Assembly (NCBI GenBank): GCA_023381355.1
Contig: JAMCUL010000016.1
Coordinates: 1 to 40,243, forward strand
Reading direction: 5' to 3'
DNA: 40,243 nt
Source of the DNA: Thermoplasmatota archaeon
GTDB taxonomy: Archaea > Thermoplasmatota > Thermoplasmata > Thermoplasmatales > Thermoplasmataceae
The position numbers and the translations under genes are program-made. This document shows, piece after piece, positions 9,390 to 16,666 of this stretch. A model generated the notes under the pieces. The model was not told where the DNA came from and made no database searches. It was given only the letters and a program-made list of their open reading frames with translations. Position 1 is the first letter of the stretch. Each line of letters starts with the position of its first letter.

Positions 9390-10021
9390 TTCTCTTCAAT
9401 CCTTATTCCAGTGAGTATTGGTGTCTCCTTAATAATCCATTTTCTCGCCTCGACCTCCCGAAGCTTCTCAGTGACCTTCATCCATGAATACAGGCTATCG
9501 GTTTCGTAAATCACTACAAATTCCTGGTCTCCTATCCCGAATGAATAGGTTGTGTATGAGAGGATATCCTTATTGTTTGGATCTGTCATTGCTGCTCTTA
9601 TATGTTCGTCCATTATTCTTTTCCTTTCATCATATGGAAGAAGATACCAGTCATTTGACTTTGACATTGGATAAGCGATCATATACTTCTTTCGGCTATT
9701 GAGTATTTGTTCTTCTATGTTCATTGAATTTTTCAAATAGGGTGATCTCTGATATATTGAATGAAAAGAATGAATAATCTCGCCTTTTCCTTCAATTACC
9801 TTCTTTAATTCCTTAAGAAGTGATAAGATATTGGAAGGATCATCGGCAGATGCCCACCCAATAATGTCGCAATCTCCTCTTAGAGATTCGTATAAATTAA
9901 GATGCTTCAACCCTGAATTATGCTTCAACTTTTCTTTATCTAAAATGTCCTTTACGTTTGCATGTTGAAATTCCTTTATAGAAAGAATCAACATATACAA
10001 TTCATTACTCTGATCTTCCAT
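9386..10021 (-). CDS. Chlorite dismutase family protein, HemQ/coproheme decarboxylase-like
   Basis: A 211-aa heme-type dimeric alpha/beta-barrel protein. The segment YPMSKSNDWYLLP (Tyr117, Lys121) followed by MDEH (His140) matches the catalytic Tyr, Lys and axial His of coproheme decarboxylases, and YSFGIGDQEFVVIYE plus the closing TGIR are family hallmarks. By family knowledge it may convert coproheme to heme b with peroxide; a peroxidase-like or heme-handling role is the alternative. True chlorite dismutation is unlikely without the distal Arg context, which I could not confirm. I choose ATG 10021 because a TATA box lies about 22 bp upstream; an in-frame TTG at 10036 would add five residues. 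It is the first gene of a two-gene unit with thiI. Confidence 0.8.
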   Translation of the reverse strand: MEDQSNELYMLILSIKEFQHANVKDILDKEKLKHNSGLKHLNLYESLRGDCDIIGWASADDPSNILSLLKELKKVIEGKGEIIHSFHSIYQRSPYLKNSMNIEEQILNSRKKYMIAYPMSKSNDWYLLPYDERKRIMDEHIRAAMTDPNNKDILSYTTYSFGIGDQEFVVIYETDSLYSWMKVTEKLREVEARKWIIKETPILTGIRIEEK

Positions 10022-10036
10022 AAAAAGATAGTACAA

Positions 10037-10049
10037 TTAAAAATTAAAA
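10037..10049 (-). promoter_or_regulatory. TATA box of the chlorite-dismutase-like/thiI unit
   Basis: An A/T-only stretch centred about 22 bp before ATG 10021, in the 43-bp gap after the pilin gene. The same T-rich run on the minus strand could also serve as the pilin terminator. Confidence 0.5.
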
Positions 10050-10064
10050 GTTTGTAGTTAAAGA

Positions 10065-10568
10065 TTATGCTGTCTGTGTTCCTGAACTATAAAACTGAGT
10101 TCCTTTATAGTTCAAGGTTAATTCGTAATTTGATATGGTATTAGCAAAAGATGTTCCGGATGATGTTGCGCCTTTTGAATGTACAAAGAATGTATAGACA
10201 GAGCCACCGGTGAATGATGACGATGCAGTACTTATGTAAAGAGTTCCTCCTACTGTTGAAGAGCTTGTATCACTGGTCTGCGAGAGTAATCCCGTATATA
10301 CAATAGTCCCATTAACGGTTAGAGTGTATGTAACCTGTGAATTAGTTAATGCCTGAGAAGAAGTACTTACTGATGCTGTAACGATTGTCCCATTTGTGCT
10401 TAGAGTAGTAGTTACACCAGCTGCTTCCACGGTATTACTCGCTCCATGTGTGAACCCTCCAAGTATTGTTACGAGAGTTGCAGCCAGAACCACCGTTATT
10501 GCTATCAGAAGAATGGTAGCAATTATAGGCGAAACGGCCTTATCTTCATTATTAATTACCTGTTTCAT
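10065..10568 (-). CDS. Archaeal type IV pilin-like protein
   Basis: A 167-aa protein with a short charged leader (MKQVINNEDK) followed by AVSPIIATILLIAITVVLAA, the class III signal peptide and hydrophobic helix of the archaeal pilin N-terminal family (PF07790 type). A prepilin peptidase would be expected to cut near the Lys-Ala junction. The remaining 130 residues are Ser/Thr/Gly-rich and beta-forming, like a filament head domain, with a few N-x-T sequons. No other pilus assembly gene (ATPase, membrane platform) is in the window, so it is an orphan subunit that would use a machine encoded elsewhere. It sits beside an ISL3 remnant. Confidence 0.85.
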   Translation of the reverse strand: MKQVINNEDKAVSPIIATILLIAITVVLAATLVTILGGFTHGASNTVEAAGVTTTLSTNGTIVTASVSTSSQALTNSQVTYTLTVNGTIVYTGLLSQTSDTSSSTVGGTLYISTASSSFTGGSVYTFFVHSKGATSSGTSFANTISNYELTLNYKGTQFYSSGTQTA

Positions 10569-10600
10569 ATTTTTTCCCCTTACTTGGAATAAGTAATACT

Positions 10601-10612
10601 AATATTTAAAAT
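10601..10612 (-). promoter_or_regulatory. TATA box of the pilin gene
   Basis: TTTAAATATT-type box centred about 38 bp before ATG 10568. This implies a short leader of roughly 12 nt, with a purine run (AAGGGGAAAA) just before the start codon. Confidence 0.45.
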
Positions 10613-10739
10613 TTATTTCTCACATATTAACTAACATAATGCGAAATTTAATTATTTGTAATATAGTTAGGGTCATCGCAATTTCATGTGGGTTCATGGA
10701 TAATGCCGTAGATAACAGCACCTGAAGTATATGGGGGGT

Positions 10740-11060
10740 CGTCAGGTGTTCCTTGTTCCTGTATCCATAGGCCATCTTTTCTATGAGCGCTATCCCCGAG
10801 TTGTTCCCTTCGGTCCTTACATTTATTATGTGATGGATGAAGTGACTCAGTATTCTGACCAGATGTGCCTTTATCATCCTTGCAACGTCCTTCATTACAT
10901 ACATTGAGGAATGTATATGACCCATGAATACTATCTGCTCAATTATCTCATGGCGTTATGCCTGAATCTGGCATTCCATAATTCCCTGATATTCTCCTTC
11001 ATAGAATAGGCAGGCAACGCAGAATAAATCTTGCATTCGTCCATGAAATGATATATCTAA
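10740..11060 (-). pseudogene. ISL3-family transposase, C-terminal remnant
   Basis: Two adjacent minus-strand frames together give an ISL3-like C-terminus. The first reads KIYSALPAYSMKENIRELW from about 11043. After a frameshift near 10950 the second continues with IHSSMYVMKDVARMIKAH, then RTEGNNSGIALIEKMAYGYR (EG-NN-I-K-YGYRN is the ISL3 signature). Homology fades after about 10745. The N-terminal two-thirds of the gene and any ends are missing, so this is a dead fragment. Confidence 0.7.
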
Positions 11061-11130
11061 ATGATAGACGAAATTACCCACAAGAAAGTGGAAGAACCTT
11101 TAGTTTAAAAAATCCACAGGTTAATTAACA

Positions 11131-11139
11131 TTATATGTA
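11131..11139 (+). promoter_or_regulatory. TATA box of the 5-TM membrane protein gene
   Basis: TTATATGTA centred about 26 bp upstream of ATG 11161, consistent with a leaderless transcript. Confidence 0.5.
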
Positions 11140-11160
11140 TTTCAGGGATAATTGTCGGGC

Positions 11161-11649
11161 ATGTTAAATGAACAGACACTTATCGGATTTCTAAGGACTT
11201 TCAAGATACAGTTCTACATTTTCCTGTTACTGTTTCTCGTCATGATTGTTGTAAGAGTCGTCAGGGCAAAAGTTGGCAAGGTGTATTCAAAGAAAATTAT
11301 CCTGTATCCTCTCCTGTACATGCTTCTTACACTTTATTCATCAATAACACTGACGATTACACAGTTTGAAATTTCAATTTCAATATACGTCTTCGGTTTC
11401 ATAGCGGGTTTCATTATCGGTGACCTGTCTGAATTCAAGGACAGGAAGGGGAGGGAACTATACCAGTCTTCCGGATCAGTTGCTCTTGCCTGGTCATTCC
11501 TTTTCCTTGTAAAGTGGTATTATTACCTTTATGATCCGTCAATGCCTTCTTTCTTCGATCCCATAATCACAGTCGTGTTCACGTTCCTTGCGGGAATTCT
11601 GCTCGGAGAAAGCGCAGGGATCATGTTCAAGCATTTCCGTTCAAAGTGA
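11161..11649 (+). CDS. Membrane protein of unknown function, about five TM segments
   Basis: A 162-aa hydrophobic protein with predicted membrane segments near residues 17-34, 45-65, 70-90, 105-122 and 130-155. A charged loop (DLSEFKDRKGRELYQ) falls between segments 3 and 4, and the protein ends with a basic tail, KHFRSK. The pattern is loosely like CcdC/DUF1453 proteins but I do not recognise a diagnostic motif. ATG 11161 is favoured over the in-frame TTG at 11152 by TATA spacing. The 3' end overlaps the convergent aldose epimerase gene by 9 bp. It is the only plus-strand gene in the 10-22 kb stretch. Confidence 0.6.
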   Translation: MLNEQTLIGFLRTFKIQFYIFLLLFLVMIVVRVVRAKVGKVYSKKIILYPLLYMLLTLYSSITLTITQFEISISIYVFGFIAGFIIGDLSEFKDRKGRELYQSSGSVALAWSFLFLVKWYYYLYDPSMPSFFDPIITVVFTFLAGILLGESAGIMFKHFRSK

Positions 11650-12465
11650 AGTTTCCTGCACTGTGAAAGAAAAACCAAATAGCCATATTTCATCAGGATT
11701 CAATGTCTTCAAATCTTCACCAGACTGGAATGCATTCACTGTTGATGACATTGGCTCAACTGCAACGGACTCACCACCGGCATATTCCCCATCGTATATC
11801 ATGAAATACCTTGAGTTCGTTGTCTCAATCTCATAAGAATATCTCTCTCCGAGGACCCTTATAGGACCACTATACCTGAAGAGATCGTCAAAATGGCCGG
11901 CCTTCTTCTTCCTTATATTCTTGTAGAATTCAAGGTAATTTCCAGACGGGAAGTACTCATCCATCTTTATCGATTTGAGTGCCCTTTTTTCAAGTGAAAC
12001 GGTCCATTCATTCCTGACAATGAAATATGGATGAAATCCCGGAGAGATTGGGGCGCCACTGTCACCATGGTTGTGGAAGTGCGCAACCTCGCAGAATCTG
12101 GAGCCTGAGACACATATATGAACCGTGCATCCTATCCTGAACGGGTATTCCTTCTCCCTGTACAGGTCAGTCTTCAATGTGACCGCATCCTCTTCTATTT
12201 CCACGACTTCCCAATGCAGGTCTTTTGCATAACCATGTATTGAATTGCCGTCATTTCCCCTCTGAAAAGCATATTCCCTACCCTCGAAGGAATATGTTCC
12301 ACCCCTGATCCTGTTGGCATATGGAAAAAGCGGTGCTATCCCCCCGTGAGTCTTATGCCCATCCCCCGTCCTCTTTATGATATCATTTTCGCCATATGTG
12401 ATGTATTCAACGTAGGATCCATCATTGCTGACCCCAACTGAAAGAAGGTCAGACGCTATCTTCAT
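11641..12465 (-). CDS. Aldose 1-epimerase (mutarotase) family protein
   Basis: A 274-aa galactose-mutarotase-like protein that would interconvert alpha and beta anomers of an aldose. Visible family motifs are FPYANRIRGG near the N-terminus, SIHGYA (first His), PGFHPYF (second, catalytic His) and VAVEPMSSTVNAF (the Glu base). The length is slightly shorter than the 300-340 aa of GalM, typical of archaeal members. ATG 12465 is chosen because it overlaps the stop of the upstream 65-aa gene as ATGA; the longer start at 12477 would add four residues. The substrate cannot be inferred from context, since no sugar catabolic genes lie beside it. Confidence 0.85.
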   Translation of the reverse strand: MKIASDLLSVGVSNDGSYVEYITYGENDIIKRTGDGHKTHGGIAPLFPYANRIRGGTYSFEGREYAFQRGNDGNSIHGYAKDLHWEVVEIEEDAVTLKTDLYREKEYPFRIGCTVHICVSGSRFCEVAHFHNHGDSGAPISPGFHPYFIVRNEWTVSLEKRALKSIKMDEYFPSGNYLEFYKNIRKKKAGHFDDLFRYSGPIRVLGERYSYEIETTNSRYFMIYDGEYAGGESVAVEPMSSTVNAFQSGEDLKTLNPDEIWLFGFSFTVQETSL

Positions 12466-12659
12466 TCGCTGTCCCATTCCTGCACGAAACGAATAACCTT
12501 CACAGCCGGTTCTTCCTTCTTTATTATTTCGTGAAACTCCTTTCCTGTTTCAAGGGCCTCCCTGCATATCCTGATTGTGTCTTCCAGTGAAAGGAGCTTC
12601 CTGGAACCATCCCTCCTTATTATGAGTGCCCTTCCAAGATCAGAACAATCAATTCCCAC
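12462..12659 (-). CDS. Small conserved-looking protein, 65 aa, unknown
   Basis: Encodes MGIDCSDLGRALIIRRDGSR, then an amphipathic helix and an acidic/basic C-terminus ending VQEWDSE. There is no membrane segment, and I do not recognise the family. It is sandwiched between nfeD-like (11-bp overlap upstream) and the epimerase (4-bp ATGA overlap downstream), so co-translation within one operon supports it as a real gene. Confidence 0.6.
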   Translation of the reverse strand: MGIDCSDLGRALIIRRDGSRKLLSLEDTIRICREALETGKEFHEIIKKEEPAVKVIRFVQEWDSE

Positions 12660-12960
12660 CGGTATTCTCCTCCAGAATTAGGTAAAGACCATTTACATCC
12701 TTAATCCTGAGTACACTCCCAACCTGTGGCCGGTTGCTCCCGTTAAACCGGGCATTCCAGTTGACACCGTCAACCCTTACCACAAGAACAGTCCCGTTAT
12801 CCCTGATGACTGTTGCATCCTTTCCCACAAGGCTTTTAGCCCCAGTTACTGACTTCCTTCCCCTCGGATACCAGAGAACAAAGCGGTAAAACCAGGCTCC
12901 AAGAAAGAAGAAAACGATGGCTATGAGCATAAATATGAGATAAGCCGTGACGTTATTCAT
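12649..12960 (-). CDS. NfeD-like protein, one TM helix plus OB-fold domain
   Basis: A 103-aa protein. Residues about 7-30 are a membrane helix, followed by a basic patch (YPRGRKS) and a small beta-barrel with SLVGKDATVIRD, VRVDGVNWNAR and VGSVLRIKDVNGLYLIL, the NfeD C-terminal OB-fold pattern. NfeD proteins usually partner with SPFH/stomatin proteins or carry a membrane Ser protease. Neither is present here, so this is a short stand-alone form, and its partner, if any, lies elsewhere. It heads an operon with the 65-aa gene and the epimerase, with a TATA box at 12977-12990. Confidence 0.7.
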   Translation of the reverse strand: MNNVTAYLIFMLIAIVFFFLGAWFYRFVLWYPRGRKSVTGAKSLVGKDATVIRDNGTVLVVRVDGVNWNARFNGSNRPQVGSVLRIKDVNGLYLILEENTGGN

Positions 12961-12976
12961 GCCATGTGGATTATTA

Positions 12977-12990
12977 ATTTATTATTAAAT
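12977..12990 (-). promoter_or_regulatory. TATA box of the NfeD-like operon
   Basis: Fourteen A/T bases centred about 24 bp upstream of ATG 12960. Confidence 0.5.
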
Positions 12991-13120
12991 CCTATCAGAT
13001 ATCGTCTGTCCAGAACTTTACCCGGATGAAACAGATAAATGGATAATTCGGGATCACTGAACACCAACCCGGAACAGCGTTGATTATTATATCAAGGACG
13101 TTTAGATACCGGTTCCTTTG

Positions 13121-13138
13121 CCCGGGAATATTCACGGG
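13121..13138. promoter_or_regulatory. Near-perfect palindrome in an intergenic gap
   Basis: CCCGGGAATATTCACGGG is symmetric except at one position pair. It lies between the NfeD-like promoter and the end of the 134-aa membrane protein gene. It could be an operator or transcript hairpin; nothing else supports either. Confidence 0.25.
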
Positions 13139-13205
13139 TTCTCAAAAAATTTGAACACATGCAATTTATTCCTGGTACATAACATGAAAAATTCCATCCT
13201 GCGCA

Positions 13206-13610
13206 TTAACTGTCCTGATGAATTCTGGCGCCTTCCGGGTGATACATGAAGCTCATTACACCACCGAATATTGAAAGAAAGAACCCGATTGCAAGTCCGC
13301 CCTCCGTGTCAAGCAGGGAAAGGACTGAACCCAGGATGACAATCCCTCCAAGGATCCTGCTGAGATCCTCACGGAGCCACATTCCTATTCCACCGCAGAT
13401 CTCCATCAATGCAGGAATTATTCCACCTATCATGAGAAGGAATACCTCATCGCCTGAAACATGTCCACCGGGCAAAATCAGGTCAGCTATCACCAGGGCA
13501 ACTACCATTGTGACTGCGCCTCCTGCAATGGTTACAATGGATGCGTCCCGGTTCCTCCTGAATACTGAAAAGTATGAGATGATTTTCCTGGCCTTTTCCC
13601 TGTCCACCAT
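13206..13610 (-). CDS. Membrane protein of unknown function, four TM segments
   Basis: A 134-aa protein with a basic N-terminus (MVDREKARKIISYF) and four predicted membrane helices, roughly residues 24-47, 53-78, 86-102 and 105-127, Gly-rich in the last three. The short tail carries HPEGARIHQDS. No motif I recognise. It follows cobY by 6 bp and so is probably the last gene of the MFS-PEBP-cobY run. Confidence 0.6.
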   Translation of the reverse strand: MVDREKARKIISYFSVFRRNRDASIVTIAGGAVTMVVALVIADLILPGGHVSGDEVFLLMIGGIIPALMEICGGIGMWLREDLSRILGGIVILGSVLSLLDTEGGLAIGFFLSIFGGVMSFMYHPEGARIHQDS

Positions 13611-13616
13611 TTTCCA

Positions 13617-14168
13617 TCACTTTGCGGGTCTCTTCATCCTGTTTATCAATGCAAAGAAGTCTATTGTTGTATTGATGTTCCTCACCAGCTTCCCCTTAAC
13701 ATCCAGAGTGAAGAATTCATCCTCCGGAATCTTTTCAGGATCAGAGAAGAAATAACTCATACCACAGAAAAGCCCATCAGATAGCATTGAGATGATGCCT
13801 TTTCCCTTTGAGTTTGCAAAATTCAGGAAAGTCTTTATAACGTCAGGATCGTCAATGAAAAGATCTGCAGCAATTGTGAACACAGGATACCTGCCTATCT
13901 TCTTGAGACAGAAATTAAGATCCTCTGAATATCCCCTGCCAGGTGTTTCAATCACCTCATGCTTTCCCTCAAACACCTTCCTCGTTATCTCGGTTTTGTC
14001 GGAGACAGCAATGTAGATCTCATCTGAATATGCTGAGAGCATTGACAGGTTTCTTCCTATCAGGGTCTGTCCCTGTATGAGGAGGATCCCCTTGTCGGGA
14101 AAATCCATTCTTGAACCCGTTCCACCTGCCATTACCAGTATGCGGAAGGGGGGCTCACTTTTTTCCAT
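13617..14168 (-). CDS. cobY: GTP:adenosylcobinamide-phosphate guanylyltransferase, CobY type
   Basis: A 183-aa nucleotidyltransferase of the MobA/CobY fold. GGTGSRM at residues 15-21 and the following Lys26 form the GTP-binding P-loop-like motif. VIETPGRGYSEDLNFCL matches the CobY-specific segment (T-P-G-x-GY-x-EDL), which favours cobamide nucleotide-loop assembly over molybdopterin guanylylation. The archaeal CobY replaces bacterial CobU. The gene overlaps the 3' end of the PEBP gene by 14 bp. No other cobalamin gene is in view, so the call rests on the motif; a general sugar or MobA-like NTP transferase is the alternative. Confidence 0.72.
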   Translation of the reverse strand: MEKSEPPFRILVMAGGTGSRMDFPDKGILLIQGQTLIGRNLSMLSAYSDEIYIAVSDKTEITRKVFEGKHEVIETPGRGYSEDLNFCLKKIGRYPVFTIAADLFIDDPDVIKTFLNFANSKGKGIISMLSDGLFCGMSYFFSDPEKIPEDEFFTLDVKGKLVRNINTTIDFFALINRMKRPAK

Positions 14169-14619
14169 AGGGGAATATCCATGTTACCTTTTTAACCATT
14201 CTCATTTCACACAATTTTCGTAGCGATTCCCTGTCCTTCCTGTCCTCCTCATTCAGTGGAGATACAAGTGCATACAGAGTAAATACATAATTGTGAACCT
14301 GCCTGCCGGGAGGGCAGGGGCCCCCATATCCGGTCTTCCCGAAGTCATTCTTCAGCTGTATCCACCCATCCGGTGTTTTTTCTGATTTCTCGATATTCTC
14401 GTGGAGAGTTGTTATAGAAGGAGATATCCCGGTAATGACCCAGTGCACAAAATTGCCCCTCGGTGCATCAGGGTCATCCAGAAACAGGACAAGCTCCTTC
14501 GTGGATGATGGGGCATCCTTCCATTTTATCTCCGGTGAAATATCCTCTCCCATGCAGGTGTACCTGTCTGGAATCCTCTCTCCATACTTAATTCCGTCAA
14601 CCTGGAGTTCAAAAGTCAT
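14155..14619 (-). CDS. PEBP / YbhB-YbcL family protein
   Basis: A 154-aa phosphatidylethanolamine-binding-protein-like domain. The signature DDPDAPRGNFVHWVI is present, followed by GYGGPCPPGRQVHNYVFTLY, the second ligand-pocket motif of the family. In prokaryotes the ligand and role are mostly undefined. There is no signal peptide, so it is cytoplasmic. The start follows the MFS stop by 31 bp with an A/T-rich box (AATATTAA) centred about 26 bp upstream. Confidence 0.88.
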   Translation of the reverse strand: MTFELQVDGIKYGERIPDRYTCMGEDISPEIKWKDAPSSTKELVLFLDDPDAPRGNFVHWVITGISPSITTLHENIEKSEKTPDGWIQLKNDFGKTGYGGPCPPGRQVHNYVFTLYALVSPLNEEDRKDRESLRKLCEMRMVKKVTWIFPYGKK

Positions 14620-14650
14620 GGGAGTGAATTATATCAATGGTTAATATTCT

Positions 14651-15859
14651 TTAGGATTCAGGTATATTCTGGCTCTTTCCCGTTATTCTGAGAAACGAGG
14701 CCGACATCGAGAAGAACCATGCAGAGGATGCAAATGTGAGGATCGATATTATGAGCCAGAAAATTGAGGCCTCTGAATAGAAGTATTGCAGCAGGCCAAG
14801 CCCAACAATGGTTCCCGCGATCCTCCCGAAGCTCGTAATGAATGAATACTTTCCCACATAATCACCCCGGAGGGATTCGGGAGCCACCTCCATGAGTATG
14901 GTCTGGGTGGTTGGAGATGAAAAATCCTCTCCTATCGTTATGAGTCCCATTATAAAGAGAAAGGCAAGTTCTCCAGTGAAAATGACCAGAAGCAGGAATG
15001 AAATACCGTATATCATTGTGCCCAACGCACGCCATACCATCACGTTGCTCTTCCTGTTCATCAGCCTGAATATGGGCACCTGGAGAAGCACGACAAGAAG
15101 TCCATTCAGGCTGTATATTATCCCAACAGAGATGATCGATATATCCCTCACATCGAATATGTACAGGGTGAATGCAGGACCTGTCTGCCTTATGGCAAAC
15201 CCGAACAGGATTCCTGCAAGGGTGAACATGATGAGGAATGGGTTCATTGAAAATCTTGAGGATTCCTTTGCCCCCTTCACCTTCTTTACACGCACACCGG
15301 TAAATGTCTCACCCACAGCAAAGTAGAGGAGAACACCCTCAAGTGCACTCGTCACACCGGCGATGAGAAATATCCACTGGAAGCCGTAGACTGCAAGGAA
15401 TGCACCTATCATTGGTCCTATTGCAGCCCCAAGGTTGGCGAACACCCTGACATATGTGTAGCCTGCGAGCCTGTCACCAGATGCAGTGAGGTCCGCAACT
15501 GATGCCTGAATTGCCGGAAACTGGAGTGATGCAAGGAACATGGTTGAGAGCCAGAATATGATCATGTATCCCAGGTTGCTTGAGTAGCCAACTGCCCAGA
15601 AAAGTGCCATGTATGCAATGGCAGTGAAGAATGGGACAACCTCAAGGAAGAACTTCCTTCCAAACCTGTCGGACCAGGGACCGGAAAAATACTGGATCAC
15701 AGCCATTACGGCTGTTGCAGAGGCCGTAATTACACCTGTTTCAAGAAGACTGAGACCGTATGAATTCACAAAGATTATGGGAAGGAAGATGAATGTTGAC
15801 ATCCTTCCAACAACCCTTATAAAACGTGCCACGCTAAGATAAAAAACCCTCCTGTCCAT
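14651..15859 (-). CDS. Major facilitator superfamily transporter
   Basis: A 402-aa protein with about 12 hydrophobic segments. The cytoplasmic loop between segments 2 and 3 reads GPWSDRFGRKFF, the MFS motif A, and a basic loop (RVKKVKGAKESSR) separates the two six-helix halves. The layout is of the drug/proton antiporter or sugar-efflux kind. The substrate is not predictable. It sits 27 bp after dphB, and a TATA-like box (TTTTAATA) overlapping the dphB 3' end suggests its own promoter. Confidence 0.85.
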   Translation of the reverse strand: MDRRVFYLSVARFIRVVGRMSTFIFLPIIFVNSYGLSLLETGVITASATAVMAVIQYFSGPWSDRFGRKFFLEVVPFFTAIAYMALFWAVGYSSNLGYMIIFWLSTMFLASLQFPAIQASVADLTASGDRLAGYTYVRVFANLGAAIGPMIGAFLAVYGFQWIFLIAGVTSALEGVLLYFAVGETFTGVRVKKVKGAKESSRFSMNPFLIMFTLAGILFGFAIRQTGPAFTLYIFDVRDISIISVGIIYSLNGLLVVLLQVPIFRLMNRKSNVMVWRALGTMIYGISFLLLVIFTGELAFLFIMGLITIGEDFSSPTTQTILMEVAPESLRGDYVGKYSFITSFGRIAGTIVGLGLLQYFYSEASIFWLIISILTFASSAWFFSMSASFLRITGKSQNIPES

Positions 15860-15886
15860 TTAATGGCTCTGATTTCCAGATAAGTA

Positions 15887-16666
15887 TTAAAACATTCCAA
15901 ATGTATTATTCACGGCATTGTGGCCGAATATTCCCCTCATGTTCTCAAGTTCATTGGAATCAGGTTTCGATGGAATCACTATGGAATAGGGACTTTTCAG
16001 GTCGTTTTCGAGGATCTTTTCCAGAAAATTGAGATTGACCTGTTCATCACTCCATCCCAGCCTCTCCAGGGAAATTGCAGGCCTTGCTGTTAATGCTTCA
16101 ATTCCAGCCTTTTCTGTCATTGCCGTAAGTGTCTCAAGCAGAACACTGGAATCCATGTTCTTCCCACTGTCAAGATCGATCAGGAGCGTTGTATGAAGGC
16201 CATTATCTATATTTGAAATTATCTTCATGACCGGGCTTACGGGAACAAAATTTGCGGAAATCCTCGGGATGGATACCACGATGCCGGTTCTGTATGGTGA
16301 AAGCCCGGTTCTTCCAGGAATGGATCCGGTTATTGATGCATTCTCATAGATCCTGCACCCAATACCCCTCGTCCTGCATTCATTCATGATGGCGTAATGA
16401 GTCGTTGATGTGAAAGGGTCTCCTGAAACTATGAAAGACCCGACCTCAAAACCGCTGTCAAGAAAAGAAAAGCTTTCGACGCCTTCCCTGTCCAGAATGA
16501 CCGGAGGCCTGCCCGTAATCTCTTCAAGGTCTGCTGCAAAGTTTGGCTCAAAGATGGATGTGTATGAATCAACAAATATCCTGTCGCTTTTCAGGAGGAC
16601 ATCTTTCTGTTCCAGGGTTATGCTCCTGGTACCCCGCAGGCCTGAACCTATTATGTTGAGATTCAT
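15887..16666 (-). CDS. dphB: Diphthine synthase (Dph5)
   Basis: A 259-aa SAM-dependent methyltransferase that methylates the 3-amino-3-carboxypropyl-His of elongation factor 2 during diphthamide formation. It starts [20 protein letters not shown], the tetrapyrrole-methylase-fold N-terminus, and carries VSGDPFTSTTHYAIMNEC, the SAM-binding GDPF motif of Dph5. YENASITGSIPGRTGLSPYR is a second family block. Length is normal. Its ATG shares one base with the enolase stop (TAATG), so it is translationally coupled to enolase. Confidence 0.92.
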   Translation of the reverse strand: MNLNIIGSGLRGTRSITLEQKDVLLKSDRIFVDSYTSIFEPNFAADLEEITGRPPVILDREGVESFSFLDSGFEVGSFIVSGDPFTSTTHYAIMNECRTRGIGCRIYENASITGSIPGRTGLSPYRTGIVVSIPRISANFVPVSPVMKIISNIDNGLHTTLLIDLDSGKNMDSSVLLETLTAMTEKAGIEALTARPAISLERLGWSDEQVNLNFLEKILENDLKSPYSIVIPSKPDSNELENMRGIFGHNAVNNTFGMF

